Of a DNA stretch of 64,000 nucleotides, positions 16,705-26,134 are shown piece by piece; the first letter of the stretch is position 1, and every line of letters begins with the position of its first letter. The stretch spans positions 434,001 to 498,000 of the forward strand of contig NZ_FWXV01000001.1 in NCBI RefSeq assembly GCF_900176515.1. The letters run 5' to 3'. This DNA comes from Kibdelosporangium aridum (GTDB taxonomy: Bacteria; Actinomycetota; Actinomycetes; Mycobacteriales; Pseudonocardiaceae). The translations under genes and the position numbers were made by a program. A model generated the notes under the pieces. It saw only the letters and a program-made list of their open reading frames with translations. It had not been told where the DNA came from and did no database searches.

Positions 16705-18962
16705 ACCCTACGGCTTTCTGACAAGGACAACGCGTCGGCCGCTGTCAGGTCGAAGTTCCTGTCGAACACGCCATCCGGGTCGTACTTGGCCTTGAGTTCA
16801 CGCAACCGGCACAACGTCTCATGGGGAAACGCGTCCAGCAAACGCTCCGGACTCGTGTCGGTCTCGAAACTCAGGTACATCCCATCCAGGTGCGGATACA
16901 CCTGCGCCCACAGCTCATCCATCCGCTGTTTGCGGCTGGGCGAGGTCGCGGCGATCAGGGAGAAGTTCTGGGTGCGGTGGGCGTACGCCGTCGCGTCCGA
17001 AGGCATGTCGTTGACCGCGCCACCAGCCGACCTGAACTGGACGACCAGCACGTCCGACGACTTGATCATCTTCTCGACGGCGGCCGCGACCTCCGGCGTG
17101 ATGTGGTCCACCAGTCCGCTGTGCGAGTCCGACAGCCCTTGCCCGCGATGCGCGTTACCCGCCGGGTAGACAACCGCGGCATACGGCACGACCTGCGCCT
17201 CCTCGGCGAGGATCGGACCCATTGTCAGGAACGGGCTCAAGGCCTGCTGAGCGGCCTCGACCTCGTCGCCCGCGTAGATGAGCGTGGCCTGTGCCACCGG
17301 CGGCTGGCCACGGCGAGCGGGGAGCAACGACAGGAAGCTGGTGACCTCCCGCGGCGCGTCCTCCACGAGCTTTCCCCACCGCTGCACCACATCAGCGGTG
17401 TCGGTGGCGTCCACGACCAGCACGGCGTGCACCACATTCGCCAGTTCGGTGGCCTCGATCTCGAACGCCGTGACAATGCCGAAGTTCCCGCCCGCGCCGC
17501 GCACGGCCCAGAACAAGTCGGGGTCGTTGTGCTGGTCGACGCGCTGGAACGTGCCGTCGGCGAGGACGATCTCGGCCGCGAGGACGTGGTCGATCGTCAG
17601 GCCGTAGATGCGCGCGAGATATCCGAGTCCAGCCGTGGTCGCCAGGCCACCGACGCCGACATCGCCGTAGTCGCCCGAACTGATGGCCAGCCCGTGCGGT
17701 GCCAGGGCTTGGGCGACGTTTCCCCACCGGGCGCCGGGTTCGACGCGAACCCGCCGCGCGGCCCGGTCCAGAACCTCGACCTTGTTCATCCGGCGGAGGT
17801 CGATCACGATCCCGCCGTCGTTCGTGGACCGTCCACTGAGGCCGTGGCCGCCGCTGCGAACAGCAAGGGGGACTTGCTGCCTGCGTGCGTATGCCAAGGC
17901 CTCGCGGACGTCGTCGACGTTCTCTGGCTGGATCACCAGTCCCGGCGAGCCTTTGTGCGAGTACGAGTGCCGGACCTGTTCGTAAGCCGGGTCACCCGGG
18001 CGCACCGACTTCGCCTGTAACTCCCGCGGGATCGCGTCCATCTTGTTCGGCCCGGTTTCGTTGGGTTCGGTGCCGCGTTCCTTGGCAACGGCCGCACGCA
18101 GCGCGGGCGCGACCTCCTCGCCGAAGGTCTGGATGGTCCTGGGGTTGTCGCCGCCGATGAAGAACGCGCTGAACCCGTGCTCCATGACCAAGGGGAGCAG
18201 CTCGTCGACCCAGTCCTCGGGCCTGCCGCGCAGGAACGTGTCCGAGTGGTCGTCGAAACTCGCCTGCATGATGTTGAGCAGCCGACGGATCTGACGCGGG
18301 TCACGGCCCGCGGCGGCCGCGGCTTCGTCGATCATCGCGTTGGCACTGGCGATGTCGCCTTCCCGCAGGTACTCCAAGGTCGGCAGCCACCCGTCGGCCT
18401 TGCTGCCGGTCAGTTTGAGCATCTTCGGCTTGTACGCGCCCAGCCAGATCGAGATGTCGTGCGCGGGCTTCGGGCCGTGCTTCATCCCGGGGAGCTGGTA
18501 GTGCTCGCCGTTGAAGCGGAACGCACCCCGCGTTTCCGCGTCCCAAACACCACGGAAGATGTCGATCGCCTCGGACAACGCCTCGATGCGTTCACCCGCG
18601 CTCTTGCGTCCGCCGCCCATACCGTGGACCGGGTCAACGAACCCGCCCGCGCCAATGCCCAGCTCAAAGCGCCCGTGGGAGAGCAGGTCGAGGCTCGCCG
18701 CGGCCCGGGCGAGCACCGCGGGTGGCCGCAACGGCAGGTTGAGCACGTTGCCCGAGACCAGGATCCGCTTGGTCCTGGCCGCGACCCAGCTCAGCAAGGT
18801 CCAGGTGTCCAGCAGGCCCACGTTGTACGGGTGGTCCTGGAAGGTCGCCGCGTCCAGCCCGGCCGCTTCGGTCAACTCGGCCAGACCCACCACGCCGTCC
18901 GGATCGCTCACCGAAGGCGTGATGAACGTACCCAACACCAGGTCATGACCGTAGTCCGTCAT
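16701..18962 (-). CDS. Fusion of a luciferase-like (LLM) oxidoreductase and a BBE-type FAD oxidase
   Basis: 753 residues. Residues 1 to about 295 are a bacterial-luciferase-like monooxygenase (LGTFITPSV, ERIEALSEAIDIFRGVWD, FRFNGEHYQLPG, and KADGWLPTLEYL), usually FMN- or F420-dependent. Residues about 320-753 are an FAD-linked oxidase: VPLAVRSGGHGLSGRS holds the His that attaches FAD, but the Cys of bicovalent BBE enzymes is replaced in SSGDYGDVGVGG. The C-terminal KYDPDGVFDRNF is a BBE tail. Start ATG at 18962. It is coupled to the MarR gene and probably is its target. Confidence 0.85.
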   Translation of the reverse strand: MTDYGHDLVLGTFITPSVSDPDGVVGLAELTEAAGLDAATFQDHPYNVGLLDTWTLLSWVAARTKRILVSGNVLNLPLRPPAVLARAAASLDLLSHGRFELGIGAGGFVDPVHGMGGGRKSAGERIEALSEAIDIFRGVWDAETRGAFRFNGEHYQLPGMKHGPKPAHDISIWLGAYKPKMLKLTGSKADGWLPTLEYLREGDIASANAMIDEAAAAAGRDPRQIRRLLNIMQASFDDHSDTFLRGRPEDWVDELLPLVMEHGFSAFFIGGDNPRTIQTFGEEVAPALRAAVAKERGTEPNETGPNKMDAIPRELQAKSVRPGDPAYEQVRHSYSHKGSPGLVIQPENVDDVREALAYARRQQVPLAVRSGGHGLSGRSTNDGGIVIDLRRMNKVEVLDRAARRVRVEPGARWGNVAQALAPHGLAISSGDYGDVGVGGLATTAGLGYLARIYGLTIDHVLAAEIVLADGTFQRVDQHNDPDLFWAVRGAGGNFGIVTAFEIEATELANVVHAVLVVDATDTADVVQRWGKLVEDAPREVTSFLSLLPARRGQPPVAQATLIYAGDEVEAAQQALSPFLTMGPILAEEAQVVPYAAVVYPAGNAHRGQGLSDSHSGLVDHITPEVAAAVEKMIKSSDVLVVQFRSAGGAVNDMPSDATAYAHRTQNFSLIAATSPSRKQRMDELWAQVYPHLDGMYLSFETDTSPERLLDAFPHETLCRLRELKAKYDPDGVFDRNFDLTAADALSLSESRRV

Positions 18963-19129
18963 TCCAACCCCACTAGTCCGACGCGAGATCATCTGTATAG
19001 AAGATGATATCTCCGACAACATAGTTGTCCGGCAGAACATTCCCGGACCAACCGGGCAGCGGACCGGAAGATCCAGGTCATCCCGTGATCACACTTCGCC
19101 ACGCTTGCGCAGCACGGAGTTTGTTGAGG

Positions 19130-19378
19130 GCGTGGGCATCGAGTTTGTTCAACGTCCCCTGGTCCACCGCTACCCAACGGGAAGTCGAGCCGCGTCTGCT
19201 GGCCCGCGTGTCCTCATTGGACTTTCTTGTGTCCTACGGCCTCGCGCCCGTCGGCCTCGCGTTGATCGCGTCAGCGATCGATGCTTTCGGTACCACTGCG
19301 GTTCTTGCCGCTTGCGCTGCGGTGTGCTTCGTGGCGGCTCTTGTGCCGAGTGCGCGGCATTTCAAGAGCAGCGCATAA
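19130..19378 (+). pseudogene. C-terminal remnant of an MFS transporter
   Basis: The frame ending at 19378 reads SSLFNVPWSTATQREVEPR, LLARVSSLDFLVSYGLAPVG, and then two hydrophobic helices up to ALVPSARHF. This is the last third of an EntS-like major facilitator protein, whose equivalent region is preceded by nine more helices. Upstream sequence shows only scrambled frames, so the gene has lost its 5-prime part. It lies between the LLM-BBE gene and the aromatic locus and may mark an old deletion endpoint. Confidence 0.65.
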
Positions 19379-19388
19379 CCCAAGCAGG

Positions 19389-20186
19389 TCAGCCGCTCGT
19401 GAGTGCCAGCCGCTTGGTGATCTCCGCGCCAGCCTTGCACACGTGCTCGATCAACCGGGGCTGATCCTCAGTGGAAATCCGTGAAGCGACAGCAGCCACG
19501 CTCACCGCGGCCACAACGGTCCCGGCTTCGTCCCGGATGGGTGCTGCCACACCGAGAACCTCCGCATCGACCTCGGCGCGCGTCACCGAATACCCAGCCT
19601 CACGGATCTCAGCCAGCCGCGCGAGCAGCTCATCCACGTCGGTGAGCGTGTTCGGGGTGAACCGCTGCAGCGGAGAGGCCTCCAGGACCTTGCGAGCTTC
19701 CTCCGGCGGCGTCCACGCGAGCAGCGCCAACGCCGACGCGCCCGCGTTGATCGGCAAAGTACTGCCGCGCTCGTACGAGATCCGGACCCGGTGCGTCTCG
19801 GACTCGGCGCGATCCAGGCAGACCACCAGGTCACCGACCCGGCGGGTCAGCAGCACCGTCTCGTGCGCGGTCGCCGCGAGCTCGGCCATGACCGGCGCGG
19901 ACACCTCGGACAGGCCGTAGGACCGACGAGCCAGCCTGGCCAGCTCGAGGATCCGCAAGCCGAGCCGGAACCCACCGCCCGGCGCTTCCTCAAGGAAGTG
20001 GTTGGCGACCAGGCTCTGCAGGTAGCGGTACGCGGTCGACTTGGCCACGCCCAGCCTGCTCGCGACTTCCATGCCCGAGATCACCGGGAGGTCGTCGCCG
20101 AACATGGCAAGGATGTCCAATGCCTTGTCGGCGGTCGAGTTGCGCTCGCGATAGCCCGATGAATCACGTCCAGCCATGCACAACAT
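19389..20186 (-). CDS. IclR family transcriptional regulator
   Basis: 265 residues. Residues about 18-75 form a winged helix-turn-helix (STADKALDILAMFG, then MEVASRLGVAKSTAYRYLQSL), and residues about 95-260 the IclR effector domain (ERGSTLPINAGASALALLA, GYSVTRAEVDAEVLGVAAPI). ATG at 20186 overlaps the stop of the aldehyde dehydrogenase gene (TAATG), so it is the last gene of the minus-strand operon; an ATG at 20177 is the alternative. It is the likely regulator of the aromatic locus through the inverted repeats at 23586-23625. Confidence 0.85.
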   Translation of the reverse strand: MLCMAGRDSSGYRERNSTADKALDILAMFGDDLPVISGMEVASRLGVAKSTAYRYLQSLVANHFLEEAPGGGFRLGLRILELARLARRSYGLSEVSAPVMAELAATAHETVLLTRRVGDLVVCLDRAESETHRVRISYERGSTLPINAGASALALLAWTPPEEARKVLEASPLQRFTPNTLTDVDELLARLAEIREAGYSVTRAEVDAEVLGVAAPIRDEAGTVVAAVSVAAVASRISTEDQPRLIEHVCKAGAEITKRLALTSG

Positions 20187-21646
20187 TATGCGTAGCTGAT
20201 GTGCACGGCCTTCGTCTCGGTGAAGCTCAGCAGCTCCTCGAGACATTCCTCCCGGCCGATCCCGGACGATTTGACCCCGCCGAACGGCGTGCCGACGTAG
20301 TGCGTCGACGAACCGTTGATCCACACGTAGCCCGCTTCCAGTGCGTTGGCGACGCGGTGCGCGCGGCGCAGGTCGTTGGTCCAGACCGACCCAGTGAGGC
20401 CGTATTCCACGGAGTTGGCGAGCCGTACGGCCTCGGCCTCGTCGCGGAACGACAGCACGCTCAGCACGGGCCCGAAGACCTCCTCCTGTGCGATCCGCAT
20501 GTCCGGCGTGACATCCGTGAACACGGTCGGCTCGACGGCCAGAGCCGTGCCTGGAACCGGGCTGCCACCCGCCGCGACGGAAGCGCCCTCGCCGCGGGCG
20601 ATCTCCAGGTAGCCGGTGACCTTGTCGAACTGGTCCTGGGACACCAGGGTGCCGACGTCGGTGGCCGGGTCGAACGGGTCGCCGACTCGCAACCCACCAG
20701 CCAGCCGGGCCACCTCGGCCACGACCTGCGGGCGGATGTCCTCGTGCACGACCAGTCGCGTGGTCGACCCGCACGATTGACCGGACCACGAGAAGTTCAT
20801 CCCGTGCACCACCGACTGTGCGACCTCCGCTGGGTCGGCGTCCGGGAAGGCGACCATCGCGTTCTTGCCGCCCAGTTCCAGCGTCACGTGCTTCACCGAG
20901 GTCTCGGCCGCGGCTCGCTGGATGATGAGGCCGGTTCGTGCGCTGCCGATGAACGCGATCCGGCGCACGTCAGGGTGCCGGACGATCGCGTCGCCGGTCG
21001 CGGGCCCGCTGCCGGTCAGGATCGACAGCACGCCCTCCGGCAGCAGGTCCGCGACCAGTTCGCCCAGTCGCAAGGCCGACAGCGGGGTCTGGTGCGGCGC
21101 CTTGAGAATCACGCTGTTGCCCGCGACCAGCGGTGCGGCGATCTTGCCCGCCGCGAACATGATCGGGTGGTTGTACGGGATGATCCTGGCGACCACGCCG
21201 ATCGGCTGGTGGGTGGTGAAGTGCAGCGCATCCGCGGTCACCGGGACCGTGTCACCGGTCAGCGCGCGGGCGATGTCGGCGAAGTACTCCAGCATTTCCG
21301 CGCCGCGGTGCACGTCGTCCTGCGCCAGCCGGATGATGTTACCACCGTCCAAAGTGTCCAGTGCGGCGAGCTCGGCGGCGTTTTCCCTGACCCGCGCGGC
21401 GATCTGGCGCACGATCGCGGCCCGTTCCGCGATGGGCGTGGCCGCCCACGCAGGGAAGCCTTGGGAGGCGGCGGTGACCGCCGCGTCGACCTCTTGGCTG
21501 CCCGCGTCCGGGACGTGGGCGATCACCTTGCCGGTGACCGGTGACGGGTTCTCGTAGGTCGTCTTCGCCGGGACGAGCTTGCCACCGATGAGCAGACGCC
21601 AGTCGTGCGCGAGCGTGTCGGCGGTGAGTGCGAGTGCGTCAGGCAT
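20186..21646 (-). CDS. Aldehyde dehydrogenase (NAD(P)-dependent)
   Basis: 486 residues, standard length. NAD-binding KAPHQTPLSALRLGEL and GSARTGLIIQRAA, general-base LELGGKNAMVAFPDAD, and nucleophile FSWSGQSCGSTTRLVV all match the superfamily. The Shine-Dalgarno AAGGAGATG precedes the start. In the context of an extradiol dioxygenase it could oxidise a hydroxymuconic-semialdehyde type ring-cleavage product or an aldehyde released later in the pathway. It follows the aldolase gene by 12 bp in the same operon. Confidence 0.85.
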   Translation of the reverse strand: MPDALALTADTLAHDWRLLIGGKLVPAKTTYENPSPVTGKVIAHVPDAGSQEVDAAVTAASQGFPAWAATPIAERAAIVRQIAARVRENAAELAALDTLDGGNIIRLAQDDVHRGAEMLEYFADIARALTGDTVPVTADALHFTTHQPIGVVARIIPYNHPIMFAAGKIAAPLVAGNSVILKAPHQTPLSALRLGELVADLLPEGVLSILTGSGPATGDAIVRHPDVRRIAFIGSARTGLIIQRAAAETSVKHVTLELGGKNAMVAFPDADPAEVAQSVVHGMNFSWSGQSCGSTTRLVVHEDIRPQVVAEVARLAGGLRVGDPFDPATDVGTLVSQDQFDKVTGYLEIARGEGASVAAGGSPVPGTALAVEPTVFTDVTPDMRIAQEEVFGPVLSVLSFRDEAEAVRLANSVEYGLTGSVWTNDLRRAHRVANALEAGYVWINGSSTHYVGTPFGGVKSSGIGREECLEELLSFTETKAVHISYA

Positions 21647-21658
21647 CGTTCATCTCCT

Positions 21659-22345
21659 TCATCTCCTTGTCTTGCGGGCCAAGTAGTTCCAGCCCGCTTC
21701 GATCTGGCTCGGTGGCCAGCATTCGGCCGTCTTCAACGCCACCTCGGCCGGGTCCGACCACCGCTTCGGTCCACCCGCGGCCATCGCGGTCAGCTGGATG
21801 CCGCACGCCCGGTCCAGCAACACCGCGTGCATCACGGCATGTGCGACATCCGTGCCCACCGCGACCAGACCGTGTTGCGGAATCAGACAGGCCCGCGCGT
21901 CGCCGAGTGTTTCGGCGAGGGACTCGCCCAGTTCTTGTGTCCGGATGAGACTTCCGGTTCGGGTGAACCGCGGGATGTCCGGTTCGGTGAACAGAACGCC
22001 GTCATGGTTGATCGCCCTGATCGGCACTTCAAGAGATGCGAACGCGCTCGCGGCCGTGGCGTGCGTGTGGATCACACAGTCCACATCGGAGCGTACTGCC
22101 ATGACACCCGTGTGGATCGGGTACTCGATATGCCGCTTTCCTTCCCCCTCAAGTACTTCACCGTCCCACGAGACCAGCAGCACGCGATCCGGCTCGACCT
22201 CCTCGAAGCCCCAGCCCGCGGCCTTCATCCAGATCCCGCGGCCCGCGCGGTCGCGAATGGACACATGGCCCCACACCATGTCGTCCTGCCCGGCGACGGC
22301 AAGGGCGTGATGCGCCCGGACCACGTCGGCGACCTGCTCATTCAT
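21659..22345 (-). CDS. Class II aldolase/adducin-family protein
   Basis: 228 residues. The metal-binding HTHATAASAFASLE and the later CLIPQHGLVAVG histidines are those of L-fuculose-phosphate-aldolase-like enzymes. Start ATG at 22345 with AGGAGGT upstream; it overlaps the transporter stop by ATGA. Members include true aldolases and aromatic decarboxylases such as 3,4-dihydroxyphthalate decarboxylase of Gram-positive phthalate catabolism. Both jobs would fit here. Which one cannot be decided from sequence alone. Confidence 0.8.
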   Translation of the reverse strand: MNEQVADVVRAHHALAVAGQDDMVWGHVSIRDRAGRGIWMKAAGWGFEEVEPDRVLLVSWDGEVLEGEGKRHIEYPIHTGVMAVRSDVDCVIHTHATAASAFASLEVPIRAINHDGVLFTEPDIPRFTRTGSLIRTQELGESLAETLGDARACLIPQHGLVAVGTDVAHAVMHAVLLDRACGIQLTAMAAGGPKRWSDPAEVALKTAECWPPSQIEAGWNYLARKTRR

Positions 22346-23538
22346 ACATTGACCTCCTGACGCCTTCTTCCGACGACCACCAGCACGGACACGATCACGG
22401 CGGCGCAGAGGGCGGTCGTGGCGAACGTGTAGAACACCGCGCGCGGGCCCAGACCCGCCGAGAGCACCCAGCCGCCGAGTGCCGGTGCCAGTACCGCGCC
22501 GGATCGTCCCATGCCGTTGGCCCAGCCGATCGCCGTGCCACGCAAGCGAACCGGGTAGGAATCCGCGACCGAGGCGATCACCAGGTTCAACGCGGAGTGC
22601 GCGCCCGCGCCGATCAAGGCGATCAGCGCCAGCAACAACACCATGCTGCTGGTGCCGATGGCCGTACCGAAGATGCCCGCGGAGGTGAGCAAGGCGCACA
22701 CCACAGCCATCGGCCGGGCGCCGTATCGGCGAGCGGCGGCGGCGAACAGGAACGACGCGACGACGGCCGCGATGTTGAGTGTCATCGAGAACTGCAGCGC
22801 CGAGCTCAACGGGTAACGAAGCTCCCGCATCAGCGTCGTCAGCCAGGTGTTCATTCCGTACCACGTCAACAGGTTCAGCACGGACGCGGCGGCGAACAGG
22901 ATCGAGGTCACCAGGAACGCGCGGGAGAACAGCGCGGTGATCCGCGGGCGTTCCGCGGTGCCGAGGAACTGCTGCGACTCAGGCAGTTTGGCCCAGCCGA
23001 GGATCAGGATCGCGACCGAGATCGCGCCGCCGATCAGGAACATCGGACGCCAGCCGTGGGTCGGCAGGATGGCCAGCCCCAGCAGGGACGCCGAGGTGCC
23101 GCCAAGGGGCACGCCGGCCATCAGGATCGTCACGGTCAGCGGGGTGCGGCCTTCGGGTGAGTACTCCTTGGCCAGTGCCAGCGCCGACGGGATGACCGCG
23201 CCCATCCCGAGCCCGGCCAGCAGCCGGAAAAGCCCGAGCTGCCAAGGCGCTTGGGCCAGCGCGCAGGCGAACGTCCACACCGTGAACACCACCGTCGACG
23301 CCAGCACGACGGTGCGGCGGCCGCGGGTGTCGGTGAGCCTGCCGCCGATCAGACTGCCGACGAGCATGCCCAGGTAGACGAGGCTGCCGATCTCACCGGC
23401 GCTCGAGGTGGTCAGTCCCCAGCCGGGTTCGGCGAGCAATTTGGGCAACAACGCGCCGTAGACGATCAAGTCGTATCCCTCGGCGACGACGACCGTCGCG
23501 CACAAGGCGACCACGGTCCACGAGCTGGTTTTAGACAT
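22342..23538 (-). CDS. MFS transporter, aromatic-acid:H+ symporter type
   Basis: 398 residues, about twelve membrane helices. The AAHS signatures are visible: VVVAEGYDLIVYGALLP in helix 1, GGRLTDTRGRR in the loop 2-3, and LAKEYSPEGRTP in the middle loop. Family members import benzoate, 4-hydroxybenzoate, gentisate or phenylpropionates. It is the first gene of the minus-strand operon. Its start faces the hydroxylase gene across the intergenic operator. It should bring the substrate of the pathway into the cell. Confidence 0.85.
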   Translation of the reverse strand: MSKTSSWTVVALCATVVVAEGYDLIVYGALLPKLLAEPGWGLTTSSAGEIGSLVYLGMLVGSLIGGRLTDTRGRRTVVLASTVVFTVWTFACALAQAPWQLGLFRLLAGLGMGAVIPSALALAKEYSPEGRTPLTVTILMAGVPLGGTSASLLGLAILPTHGWRPMFLIGGAISVAILILGWAKLPESQQFLGTAERPRITALFSRAFLVTSILFAAASVLNLLTWYGMNTWLTTLMRELRYPLSSALQFSMTLNIAAVVASFLFAAAARRYGARPMAVVCALLTSAGIFGTAIGTSSMVLLLALIALIGAGAHSALNLVIASVADSYPVRLRGTAIGWANGMGRSGAVLAPALGGWVLSAGLGPRAVFYTFATTALCAAVIVSVLVVVGRRRQEVNV

Positions 23539-23585
23539 CAGGACTCCCTCGACCTTGACGTCCCCCTGACCTCCGTTGACGGTAG

Positions 23586-23625
23586 AGTCCTGAAATTCGA
23601 AAAACAAGTCCTTGTATTCAGGACT
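23586..23625. promoter_or_regulatory. Inverted-repeat operator between divergent aromatic operons (probable IclR site)
   Basis: AGTCCTGAA at 23586-23594 is repeated as its exact reverse complement TTCAGGACT at 23617-23625. A third half-like copy, AGTCCTTGT, lies between them near 23608, and another CAGGACT sits at 23539-23545 just upstream of the transporter start. Placement between the divergent starts at 23538 and 23664 suits control of both operons by the IclR regulator. The assignment to IclR is inference from context. Confidence 0.5.
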
Positions 23626-23663
23626 AGCCGGGGTTACCGTCGAGACACCGGAAGGAGGAGGCC

Positions 23664-25220
23664 GTGCTGACACGACAGTTCGACATCGCGGTAGCCGGTG
23701 CGGGGCCGGTGGGGATGACCGCGGCCGCGTTACTGGTTCGGATGGGTTTGGACGTGGTCGTGCTCGAACGCAACGCCACCACCAGCGACGAGCCGAAGGC
23801 GATCAGCATCGACGACGAGGCCCTGCGCATCTACCAGGCGGCGGGTCTGCAGGAACGGCTGCTGGACATCATCGTTCCGGGCACCGGTACGCGGTACTAC
23901 AACGCTTCGGGACGCCCGGTTTTCCAGGCCCGCGCGGCTAGGCCGTACCGCCTCGGGCACCCGTTCAAGAACCCGTTCGCGCAGCCCGATCTTGAGCGCG
24001 AGCTCATGGCGCACCTGCGTTCGCACAGCAACGCGACGGTCATGATGGGCACCGAGCTGCTCGCGTTCACACAGGACGCCGACGGTGTCGAGCTGAAGTG
24101 CCGCGACGGGCTGGTGCGTGCGCGCTACCTGCTCGGATGCGACGGCGGACGGTCCACTGTCCGTGAGTACCAAGGCATCGGCATGACCGGCGAAAGTTAC
24201 TCCGACGTGTGGCTGGTCGCGGACGTGCTCGGCGATCCGCATGACGAGCGCTACGGCATGCACCACGGCGACCCGGACCGTCCGCACGTGATCATCCCGG
24301 GACGCGACGGTCGCTGCCGATACGAGTTCCTGCTGCACCCGGGCGAGGGCGAAGCCGGCGTACGGCCGCCGTTCTCACTGGTCAAGAGCTTGCTCGCGCC
24401 GTTCAGGACGCTGGAGCCCGCGGAAGTCGAGCGCGTGGTCACTTATCGCTTCAACGCCGTGGTGGCCGACGAATGGCGGCACGGCAGGACGTTCCTGCTC
24501 GGCGATGCCGCGCACATGATGCCGCCGTTCGCGGGGCAGGGCCTCAACTCGGGTATCCGGGACGCGGCCAATCTGGCATGGAAGATCGCCGATGTGCTCG
24601 CGGGCAGGCTCGACGAGTCGGCTTTGGACAGCTACGAGGCCGAGCGCAGGCCGCACGCCGAGGCGACGGTCCGGCTCTCGGTCAGGTGGGGGGAGGTCGT
24701 GATGACCACGAATCCCCGGTTCGCCGAGCGGCGGGACGCGTTGATCGACCGTGTGCTGTCCACACAGGATGGACGTAGTTTCCTTGAGGAGATGCGCTAC
24801 CGGCCGCGCCAGGTCTACCGGTCCGGTCTGGTGTCTCGTGGTGGCGGTGAAGTAGTCGGCCAACCAAGGGTTTTCGACACGGCGACCAGCCGGATCGTGA
24901 TGCTCGACGACATCCTTGGCGCCGGGTGGGCGCTGATCGGAGTCGGGGTCGACTTGGACTGCTATCTCGGCGCGGTCGGTGCGACCTCGCCCGTTGCGCC
25001 CAGCGTTTTCCACGTCCCCGTGGACGATCGGTTGCCCGTCGGGGATGTGCGTGTGCTCGTCGACGTGGACGGCGGTCTGGACCTCGAGTTCGCGCCGTAC
25101 CGCGGCAAGTTCGTGTTGCTGCGGCCCGACAGGTTCGTGGCCGCCGCTTGGGAGCCTGGCGACCCGCCCGCTCTCGCTTCGGATCTCTCCTGGTCCCTGG
25201 ACCGAAAGGCAGTGTCATGA
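23664..25220 (+). CDS. FAD-dependent aromatic hydroxylase (MhpA-like)
   Basis: 518 residues from a GTG with GGAAGGAGG upstream. Group A flavoprotein monooxygenase: GAGPVGMTAAALL (FAD Rossmann), LLGCDGGRSTVR (DG motif), and TFLLGDAAHMMPPFAGQGLNSGIRD (GD motif). The C-terminal thioredoxin-like extension is typical of 3-(3-hydroxyphenyl)propionate hydroxylase and its relatives. It inserts one oxygen next to a phenol hydroxyl to give a catechol-like substrate for the next gene. Its TGA overlaps the ATG of the dioxygenase gene. Confidence 0.85.
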   Translation: MLTRQFDIAVAGAGPVGMTAAALLVRMGLDVVVLERNATTSDEPKAISIDDEALRIYQAAGLQERLLDIIVPGTGTRYYNASGRPVFQARAARPYRLGHPFKNPFAQPDLERELMAHLRSHSNATVMMGTELLAFTQDADGVELKCRDGLVRARYLLGCDGGRSTVREYQGIGMTGESYSDVWLVADVLGDPHDERYGMHHGDPDRPHVIIPGRDGRCRYEFLLHPGEGEAGVRPPFSLVKSLLAPFRTLEPAEVERVVTYRFNAVVADEWRHGRTFLLGDAAHMMPPFAGQGLNSGIRDAANLAWKIADVLAGRLDESALDSYEAERRPHAEATVRLSVRWGEVVMTTNPRFAERRDALIDRVLSTQDGRSFLEEMRYRPRQVYRSGLVSRGGGEVVGQPRVFDTATSRIVMLDDILGAGWALIGVGVDLDCYLGAVGATSPVAPSVFHVPVDDRLPVGDVRVLVDVDGGLDLEFAPYRGKFVLLRPDRFVAAAWEPGDPPALASDLSWSLDRKAVS

Positions 25221-26131
25221 CCAAACCTGTCCGCGTGACCCTCCCCGAGACGGGAGCAGCCGGTGCGTTGCGGGACACGGCCGTGTCGCACATCGGTTTC
25301 CGCGTGCCGGACGTGCCGGCCGCAGTTCAGTTCTACGCGACGGTCCTCGGACTCGTTGTGCAGGACGAACTCCCGGACGGTGGAGCGCGACTTGGCTGGG
25401 GCACCGGGCATCACGTCGTGGACCTGATCCCCGGTGAGAAGGCGCTCGACCACATCGCCTTCGAGGTGCGTGACGCTGGTGGACTCGACGCCATCGCGGC
25501 CCGGCTGTCGTCCTGCACCGAACTGGACGAGTCTTATGTGGACCACCCGCTGGGCAAGGTCCGCGGAATCAGCACGACCGACCCGGACGGCAACACAGTG
25601 CACTTCCACAGTGCGGTCTACCGTCAGGGTGAGAACGCCGCGGACACCGGACGCAGGCCGATCAAATACCAGCACGTGACACTGGCCACCTCGGACGTCG
25701 CCCGGATGGCCGAGTTCTACGTCGGCACAGTGGGTTTCCGCATCTCCGACCAGCTGGCCGACGGCGGATTCGCGTGGCTGCGCAGCAACCGTGACCACCA
25801 CACCTTGGCGGTTGTCGGAAGTGGACAGCGCGGCCTCGACCACTACTCCTACGACCTGGCGGAGTGGGAGGACTTCAAGGCGTGGTGCGACCGCCTGACC
25901 GACATCGGCGTGGACGTCGTCTGGGGCCCGGGACGGCATGGGCCCGGCAACAACCTGTTCGTGTTCTTCGACGACCCGGCGGGCAACCACATCGAGCTCT
26001 CGGCCGAGATGGAGAAGTTTCACGACGACCGGGTGGAATACGTGCCGCGCAGGTGGGAACCGGTGCCCAACAGCGTGAACCTATGGGGCGGGCAGCTGGC
26101 GAAGTGGCGCCACACCTCGGAAGGGAAGTGA
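25217..26131 (+). CDS. Extradiol ring-cleavage dioxygenase of the VOC superfamily
   Basis: 304 residues, two vicinal-oxygen-chelate modules. Module 1 carries VSHIGFRVPD, module 2 carries IKYQHVTLATSD with the first metal His, GLDHYSYDLAEW with the second, and NHIELSAEMEKF with the Glu. This is the HHE facial triad of type I catechol 2,3-dioxygenases. It would perform meta-cleavage of the catechol made by the upstream hydroxylase. Start ATG at 25217 overlaps that gene by four bases. Confidence 0.85.
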   Translation: MTKPVRVTLPETGAAGALRDTAVSHIGFRVPDVPAAVQFYATVLGLVVQDELPDGGARLGWGTGHHVVDLIPGEKALDHIAFEVRDAGGLDAIAARLSSCTELDESYVDHPLGKVRGISTTDPDGNTVHFHSAVYRQGENAADTGRRPIKYQHVTLATSDVARMAEFYVGTVGFRISDQLADGGFAWLRSNRDHHTLAVVGSGQRGLDHYSYDLAEWEDFKAWCDRLTDIGVDVVWGPGRHGPGNNLFVFFDDPAGNHIELSAEMEKFHDDRVEYVPRRWEPVPNSVNLWGGQLAKWRHTSEGK

Positions 26132-26134
26132 GTC

